Part shown: in pieces, positions 7,036-7,277 of the stretch | Position numbering within the stretch: the first letter of the stretch is position 1 | Layout: the number at the start of each line of letters is the position of its first letter | NCBI GenBank assembly: GCA_002281005.1 | Contig: NCFD01000051.1 | Coordinates: 1-7,277 of the forward strand | Direction of reading: 5' to 3' | DNA from: Acidocella sp. 35-58-6 | Lineage (GTDB): Bacteria > Pseudomonadota > Alphaproteobacteria > Acetobacterales > Acetobacteraceae | DNA: 7,277 nucleotides | Translations under genes and position numbers: made by a program | Notes under the pieces: generated by a model | The model's input: the letters and a program-made list of their open reading frames with translations, nothing else | Databases searched by the model: none | Told to the model about the DNA's origin: nothing

Positions 7036-7277
7036 TTGGTTTCATCGGCAGCGTATTTTCACCATACTATGCCTGGGCCAATGCCAAAGCCCTCGCCAAC
7101 CCTGAGAATCATTGCGCGATGAATATTGTACTGTATCAACCGCGCGGCGGGCGATGGGCCATGACGGAACGGAGCGCTGATAAATTATCCCGCTCGGCCC
7201 GCCACCTGCAAATCGGCAACAGCGTTATGCGATGGGAAAACGGCCAACTCACTGCTGAGATTGATGAAATCAGCGTG
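6804..7277 (+). CDS. crtC: CrtC, carotenoid 1,2-hydratase (hydroxyneurosporene synthase), 3' end cut
   Basis: CrtC adds water across the C-1,2 double bond of neurosporene or lycopene, giving the 1-hydroxy group that CrtF later methylates. The frame stays open to the last base. From 6936 it reads as typical CrtC: FAGPRF, GGYAWWYVDAISDDG, FIGSVFSPYYAWA, NHCAMNIVLY, MTERS, LQIGNSVMRWENG. It is cofactor-free in known members. The start is uncertain. No ATG, GTG or TTG occurs in frame between 6807 and 6975. The nearest is ATG 6804 (158 codons in window), with no ribosome binding site. Others are ATG 6696 and ATG 6663. The last has AGGAGG 4 nt upstream, but that stretch also encodes a Glu run in CrtD; it would give 205 codons in the window. 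An in-frame stop at 6651-6653 limits the frame. Any of these overlaps crtD out of frame. The residues before FAGPRF are rich in Gly and Pro and look unconserved. Identity is sure, start is not. Confidence 0.88.
   Translation, partial: MAGFIPPPGEHNKIAGVVPGRWSDPSGTGTADGGNVRQLGGHPDFAGPRFTQSIKPGGYAWWYVDAISDDGLQALTLIGFIGSVFSPYYAWANAKALANPENHCAMNIVLYQPRGGRWAMTERSADKLSRSARHLQIGNSVMRWENGQLTAEIDEISV

Overview
The window is a seven-gene stretch of a photosynthesis gene cluster from an anoxygenic purple phototroph. The protein sequences and the gene order crtC-crtD / crtE-crtF-bchC-bchX-bchY match the core block known from alphaproteobacteria such as Rhodobacter. The order within the alphaproteobacteria cannot be fixed from this sequence alone. 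Genes are GC-rich and tightly packed. The two real intergenic gaps are short and AT-rich.

Layout. Minus strand, read right to left: crtE (GGPP synthase), crtF (carotenoid O-methyltransferase), a 97-bp promoter gap, bchC, bchX and bchY. bchY is cut by the left edge; bchZ and the puf genes would be expected beyond it. Plus strand, read left to right from the 105-bp crtE/crtD gap: crtD (C-3,4 desaturase), then crtC (1,2-hydratase). crtC is cut by the right edge and overlaps the end of crtD by at least 232 bp in another frame.

How the genes work together. CrtE makes the C20 precursor GGPP. CrtC, CrtD and CrtF hydrate, desaturate and O-methylate the carotenoid ends towards spheroidene- or spirilloxanthin-type pigments. 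BchX and BchY, with BchZ outside the window, form chlorophyllide a oxidoreductase, which reduces the B ring of chlorophyllide a. BchC then oxidises the 3-hydroxyethyl group. All products serve reaction-centre and light-harvesting assembly.

Regulation visible in the DNA. Both gaps carry matches to the PpsR/CrtJ operator TGT-N12-ACA, laid over sigma70-like promoter elements. The bchC gap has a perfect site and an imperfect one exactly 8 bp apart, the arrangement described for the Rhodobacter bchC promoter. This suggests oxygen/light repression. The crtD promoter is placed so that its transcript would begin at or next to the ATG, so it may be leaderless.

I see no mobile element, tRNA, rRNA, CRISPR array or clearly novel system. 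The points worth a second look are the long out-of-frame crtD/crtC overlap, the possible leaderless crtD, and extra TTGAC/GTCAA repeats in the divergent gap.
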